A stretch of 64,000 nt of DNA, taken from Vicinamibacterales bacterium (GTDB lineage Bacteria; Acidobacteriota; Vicinamibacteria; Vicinamibacterales; SCN-69-37). Location of the stretch: positions 318,244-382,243 of the forward strand of contig JAURFE010000003.1 in the NCBI GenBank assembly GCA_030827135.1, read 5' to 3'. The translations under genes were made by a program, and so were the position numbers. Positions 61,073 through 64,000 of this stretch are shown in pieces. The notes below the pieces were generated by a model. It worked only from the letters and a program-made list of their open reading frames with translations. It did no database searches and had not been told where the DNA came from. Position 1 is the first letter of the stretch, and each line of letters begins with the position of its first letter.

Positions 61073-61747
61073 TTACGGTAACACCTTGATTCTGAGGTTC
61101 TTGTACTGCACGCGTGATCCGTGCTCCTGGAGAACAATGTGACCGCGGGCTTCCCGCCCGTAACGCGGCACATCTTTGAATTTGCTGGCGAGGAGTCGCT
61201 TCGTCCAGTCAGGACTGTAGAGCTCGTACTCCACGACTTTCTCACTGTTGAGCCAATGCTCAACATGCGTGCCATTGACAACCAGCCTGCCCTGATTCCA
61301 CTCGCCGACAGGCTTGGTCATGTCTCTCGTCGGGGCGTGGAGCGAATGATTGGACCCGGCCGACGTCATCGGGTTCTTGCCGTCCGAGTGCCGCGCATTG
61401 TCGAGAATCTGAAACTCGGGACCACTGTGATACGTGCGCTCCAGATCCTCGGTCACGCGAAACATCACGCCGCTGTTGCCGCCGGGCGGCACCTTCCAGT
61501 CGAACTCAAACTCGAAGTTCGTGAACTGCTCGCGGCTCACCAGGTCAATCGGCGCACCTTTGGTCCAGGTGATGGCGCCTTCTTCGACGCGCCAACTGTC
61601 AGGCACCGTGGCCAACTTGAAGCCCCGCCACTGCGTGATCGTCTGGCCATCAAACAGCGACGCCCACTGCGGCTGCGCCGCCTGGCCCGACAACGAGGTC
61701 AACAGCGCGACCATCACCGCAGTCAGCGTCGACGCGATTGTCTTCAC
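61073..61747 (-). CDS. DUF1080 (3-keto-disaccharide hydrolase-like) secreted protein
   Basis: A 224-residue exported protein: signal peptide (about 1-22), then one DUF1080 domain. This shows [93 protein letters not shown] and [29 protein letters not shown]. Single-domain version of the group that hydrolyses 3-keto-glycosides. Start GTG 61747 overlaps the Gfo/Idh/MocA stop as GTGA; the MFS gene is 2 bases downstream. The three form one operon. Confidence 0.9.
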   Translation of the reverse strand: MKTIASTLTAVMVALLTSLSGQAAQPQWASLFDGQTITQWRGFKLATVPDSWRVEEGAITWTKGAPIDLVSREQFTNFEFEFDWKVPPGGNSGVMFRVTEDLERTYHSGPEFQILDNARHSDGKNPMTSAGSNHSLHAPTRDMTKPVGEWNQGRLVVNGTHVEHWLNSEKVVEYELYSPDWTKRLLASKFKDVPRYGREARGHIVLQEHGSRVQYKNLRIKVLP

Positions 61748-63372
61748 AGCGCGTACCCGGCGCGGTACTGACGTGTGAGGAACTGATTCGCATTGTCGTT
61801 GTTGGTCACGCGCATCGCGGCGGCGTCGTAGTGGATCTTCGAGTTCGCACGCAGCGACACGATGCCCAGGAGCATGACCTCCGTGAGCGCCGCAGCGTAG
61901 GAGAACGGACACGAAATGATATCGGTGCCCTTGATCGCGTTGACCCAGTTCATTTCATGGGACTGGTGCGGCACACGCGCGAGTTTCTCGGGCGGCGGAC
62001 CGTAACTGTTGTGCAGGTCCATCGGCAGCAATCGCGGCCGCGCACCGTACGTGTTCTGCAGCATCTTGCCCTTGGTGCCGATGTAGAGAATGCCGCCTTC
62101 CCCTTCGAGCGGCTCATCGCCGATCTCCATAGGCTTCGGCGGCGTGAGCCCGCCGTCGTACCACACCATCTTCACCGCCGGCATGCGACCCCGCGCCGGG
62201 AACGTAAAGTGCGTCGTCGTCGCCAGCGGATAACTCGCGATGCCGGCCGTCGGACGACGCTCGAACGGCGTGGACAACGTTTCAATCACCGTTGGCATCC
62301 CGAGGTTCAGCCCCCAGAACGGATGGTCGATCAGGTGCGCGCCCATGTCGCCGAGTGCGCCCTGGCCCCAGTCCACCCAGCCACGCCAGTTGAAGGGGTG
62401 AAACACCGGGTGGTACTCCACGTCAGGCGCGACGCCGAGGAACAGATCCCACATCAACGTGCTGGGTTTCGTCGGGGTTTCTGCCGCCATTGTCGCCGCA
62501 AGCCGGCGCGTGATCGCGTTGTTGTTCCAGTTGGTTGGGGGATTGCCGGTCATCGGGTTCGGACGCGGAATACCCTGCGGCCAGAACGCGAGCGGGCGGT
62601 TTGTCCAGACGTGGACCTCGGTCACGTCACCGATGACGCCGGCCTGCAGGTATTCCTGACCGCGGCGGGCGTCATCCTGGGAGTGGCCCTGGTTGCCCAT
62701 CTGCGTCACGACCTTGGGCATCGCGGCCGCCTTTTGCGCAAGGTGCCGCGCTTCGTGCACCGACCAGCACAATGGCTTTTGCACATACACGTGTTTGCCG
62801 AGGTCCATCGCGTTTGACGCGATCACCGCGTGCATGTGATCGGGCGTGGCCACGATGACGGCGTCGATGTCCTTCTGTTTCTCGAGCATCTCGCGGTAGT
62901 CGCGATACCGCACGACCCGCTTCATCTGCTGGTCGACGAACTTCTCCAGATGCACGTCGCCGGGTTCCTGCTTCCACTTCGCATCCGCGGCCGTCTGCAT
63001 CTTTGAACGGCCAAAGTTCTGCCAGGTCGGACCTGCAGGTGCCTGCGCCCCGCCTCCACCCGCACCGCCACGACCACCGGCCCCGGCACCGGCCGCAGGC
63101 GGGGGGGCGGGAATCGGATAGATCCGGTCACGCCATTGCGTCAGCCGCCGCTCCATCAACACGTCGTCCACATCGCAGAGGGCGACAATGTTCTGGCTCA
63201 TGACGGCCTGCGTGTTGCCGCCCCCCATGCCGCCGATGCCGACGGAGGCAATGTTGAGCACATCGCTGGGGGCCTGGAACCCGCGACCGAGCACATTCCG
63301 GGGAACGATCATGAAGCCGGCGCCCGTAATGGCGGCCGTTTTGGTGAAGTCGCGACGGGTCACTTTAGACAT
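61744..63372 (-). CDS. TAT-exported Gfo/Idh/MocA oxidoreductase
   Basis: A 542-residue oxidoreductase with a twin-arginine signal ([20 protein letters not shown]). The Rossmann fold ([20 protein letters not shown]), the EKP-like [19 protein letters not shown] and the catalytic-region [24 protein letters not shown] identify the periplasmic Gfo/Idh/MocA group. These carry a tightly bound nucleotide. A Gly/Ala/Pro-rich insertion (about 100-130; [21 protein letters not shown]) follows the first strands. ATG 63372 is supported by TTGACC-17-CACCGT, 7 bases upstream (leaderless). It is the first gene of the DUF1080-MFS operon. Confidence 0.9.
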   Translation of the reverse strand: MSKVTRRDFTKTAAITGAGFMIVPRNVLGRGFQAPSDVLNIASVGIGGMGGGNTQAVMSQNIVALCDVDDVLMERRLTQWRDRIYPIPAPPPAAGAGAGGRGGAGGGGAQAPAGPTWQNFGRSKMQTAADAKWKQEPGDVHLEKFVDQQMKRVVRYRDYREMLEKQKDIDAVIVATPDHMHAVIASNAMDLGKHVYVQKPLCWSVHEARHLAQKAAAMPKVVTQMGNQGHSQDDARRGQEYLQAGVIGDVTEVHVWTNRPLAFWPQGIPRPNPMTGNPPTNWNNNAITRRLAATMAAETPTKPSTLMWDLFLGVAPDVEYHPVFHPFNWRGWVDWGQGALGDMGAHLIDHPFWGLNLGMPTVIETLSTPFERRPTAGIASYPLATTTHFTFPARGRMPAVKMVWYDGGLTPPKPMEIGDEPLEGEGGILYIGTKGKMLQNTYGARPRLLPMDLHNSYGPPPEKLARVPHQSHEMNWVNAIKGTDIISCPFSYAAALTEVMLLGIVSLRANSKIHYDAAAMRVTNNDNANQFLTRQYRAGYAL

Positions 63373-63379
63373 GCGGCAC

Positions 63380-63408
63380 ACGGTGGCATGACCGCCGCGC
63401 CCGGTCAA
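63380..63408 (-). promoter_or_regulatory. Promoter of the TAT Gfo/Idh/MocA operon
   Basis: On the minus strand TTGACC (63408-63403), 17-base spacer, CACCGT (63385-63380), 7 bases to ATG 63372. It is the only leaderless promoter here with a good -35 box. Confidence 0.6.
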
Positions 63409-63412
63409 GCGG

Positions 63413-63418
63413 TAACAT
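63413..63418 (+). promoter_or_regulatory. -10-like box TAACAT for a leaderless small gene
   Basis: TAACAT lies 6 bases before ATG 63425. The GAGGGA between could act as ribosome-binding site only if the mRNA began earlier. It is divergent from, and overlaps the upstream part of, the 63380-63408 promoter. Confidence 0.5.
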
Positions 63419-63424
63419 GAGGGA

Positions 63425-63904
63425 ATGCTCGTGCTTCCGTCCGTGTTGTGGAAACAAATGCCCCTGGAAAAGCGTCAGGCCGCCGCCGCAGCGTTCTGGG
63501 AGGATGAACACGGCCTCGACCAGCAGGTCGAGGTCATCGTCACGCTGGCGAGAAAGATGAATTTCCGGCCCAAAAGCATCCAGCAGCTGCCGGCGGAGCG
63601 CCGGATCAGGCTTCTGGCCGGCATGCCTGACGTTTCGGAGGCCGTCGCGACGCGGGCATTGATCGGGTACCACCTGACCTCCGAGCGCCCCATGATGGCG
63701 GCGTTCCTGGACGCGGTCGGCATTGCCCACGACAACGGGTTAATTACGGCCGAAGAGGTCGAAGCGCCTCCTGCCGACAAACTAGCGGAGGGCGTTGCTG
63801 CCATTAAGGCCATCTTCCCCGCAGACGCCGTGCGCCTGTATTTACACACCCTGCTGATACTCGATGGGGACACATGGGGCGCCCTGGACGGGACGATCGA
63901 CTGA
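63425..63904 (+). CDS. Hypothetical small helical protein
   Basis: A 159-residue soluble protein; family not recognised by name. It is mostly helical: [63 protein letters not shown], then [36 protein letters not shown], and a second helical part. The [18 protein letters not shown] segment and LGI..GLI pattern resemble a DNA- or protein-binding helical repeat, but this is only an impression. TAACAT 6 bases upstream of ATG 63425 suggests a leaderless mRNA. Confidence 0.7.
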   Translation: MLVLPSVLWKQMPLEKRQAAAAAFWEDEHGLDQQVEVIVTLARKMNFRPKSIQQLPAERRIRLLAGMPDVSEAVATRALIGYHLTSERPMMAAFLDAVGIAHDNGLITAEEVEAPPADKLAEGVAAIKAIFPADAVRLYLHTLLILDGDTWGALDGTID

Positions 63905-63932
63905 AGTGGCCTGTTCACCGCGGGTCCGCCCG

Positions 63933-63948
63933 TGGCACCCGACTTGCT
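63933..63948 (+). promoter_or_regulatory. Sigma-54 (RpoN) promoter pointing out of the window
   Basis: TGGCACC-CGAC-TTGCT has the -24 GG (63934-63935) and -12 GC (63946-63947) at the obligatory 10-base spacing. It matches the consensus TGGCAC-N5-TTGC throughout. Transcription would start near 63959 into a gene beyond the window, and an enhancer-binding protein is expected to drive it. Confidence 0.85.
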
Positions 63949-64000
63949 TGCTACAGCTGCGGGAGGGCGGTTTGCGTCTTATTGTTGTGACGTTCCGCAT

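Overview
The window is GC-rich, gene-dense bacterial chromosome with almost no intergenic stretch over 300 bases. Gene content points to an Acidobacteriota bacterium, most likely of the Vicinamibacteria type (an inference; there is no rRNA here). The clues are an ADOP-type MacB/FtsX permease, a large BNR/VPS10-like propeller protein, DUF1080 and TAT-exported Gfo/Idh/MocA proteins, many secreted S9/M28 peptidases, and a reaction-centre-type cytochrome c. No rRNA, tRNA, CRISPR, prophage or transposase gene was found.

Layout. 1-1013: end of a hybrid sensor kinase. 1027-7687 (minus): parE, then the coupled set sucA-sucB-PEGA protein. 7782-15541: SRPBCC, VOC, PqiA-like, DCC, DUF3500, ADOP permease, proline dehydrogenase and a diheme cytochrome. 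15619-22147: parC, a PQQ-type propeller with EF-hands, a small lipoprotein, a TolB-like propeller and dinB. 22157-24887: copC-copD and a GT-C-like membrane protein. 24899-31509: small START-like and hypothetical genes, a four-helix-bundle gene between inverted repeat arrays, a double cyclophilin, an M28 peptidase, a methyltransferase, an S9-like hydrolase and cytochrome c. 31519-37310 (minus): one overlapping operon, ArsR-methyltransferase, metH, dsbB and a DsbA-like protein, with palindromic operators in front. 37374-50093: hydrolases, the propeller protein, pepF, a DUF349 protein and an amidohydrolase. 50134-63372: MFS and DUF1080 genes, an S9 peptidase, then two facing sugar-oxidation operons. 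The end carries a small unknown gene and a textbook sigma-54 promoter aimed out of the window.

Themes. (1) Two genes for four-helix-bundle proteins (25963-26325 and 59330-59704) each sit between inverted copies of short G-rich tandem repeats. One pair is a roughly 60-bp inverted repeat at about 95% identity, the other a perfect 15-bp repeat. The two use different repeat families but the same architecture, so they look like cassettes. This is the best candidate for an undescribed system here. (2) The same kinds of 7-8-base repeats occur elsewhere as solo intergenic copies and inside genes, where they encode linkers or tails (sucA, sucB, the DUF349 protein, an MFS loop, the MetH N-terminus, the PPIase tail). 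(3) Many genes have a TAnnnT box exactly 6-7 bases before the start codon, implying leaderless mRNAs; this also fixes several starts. (4) The 51-63 kb part looks like respiratory 3-ketoglycoside metabolism: GMC dehydrogenase, its TAT subunit and cytochrome, DUF1080 hydrolases, Gfo/Idh/MocA oxidoreductases, a TIM-barrel isomerase and MFS importers.
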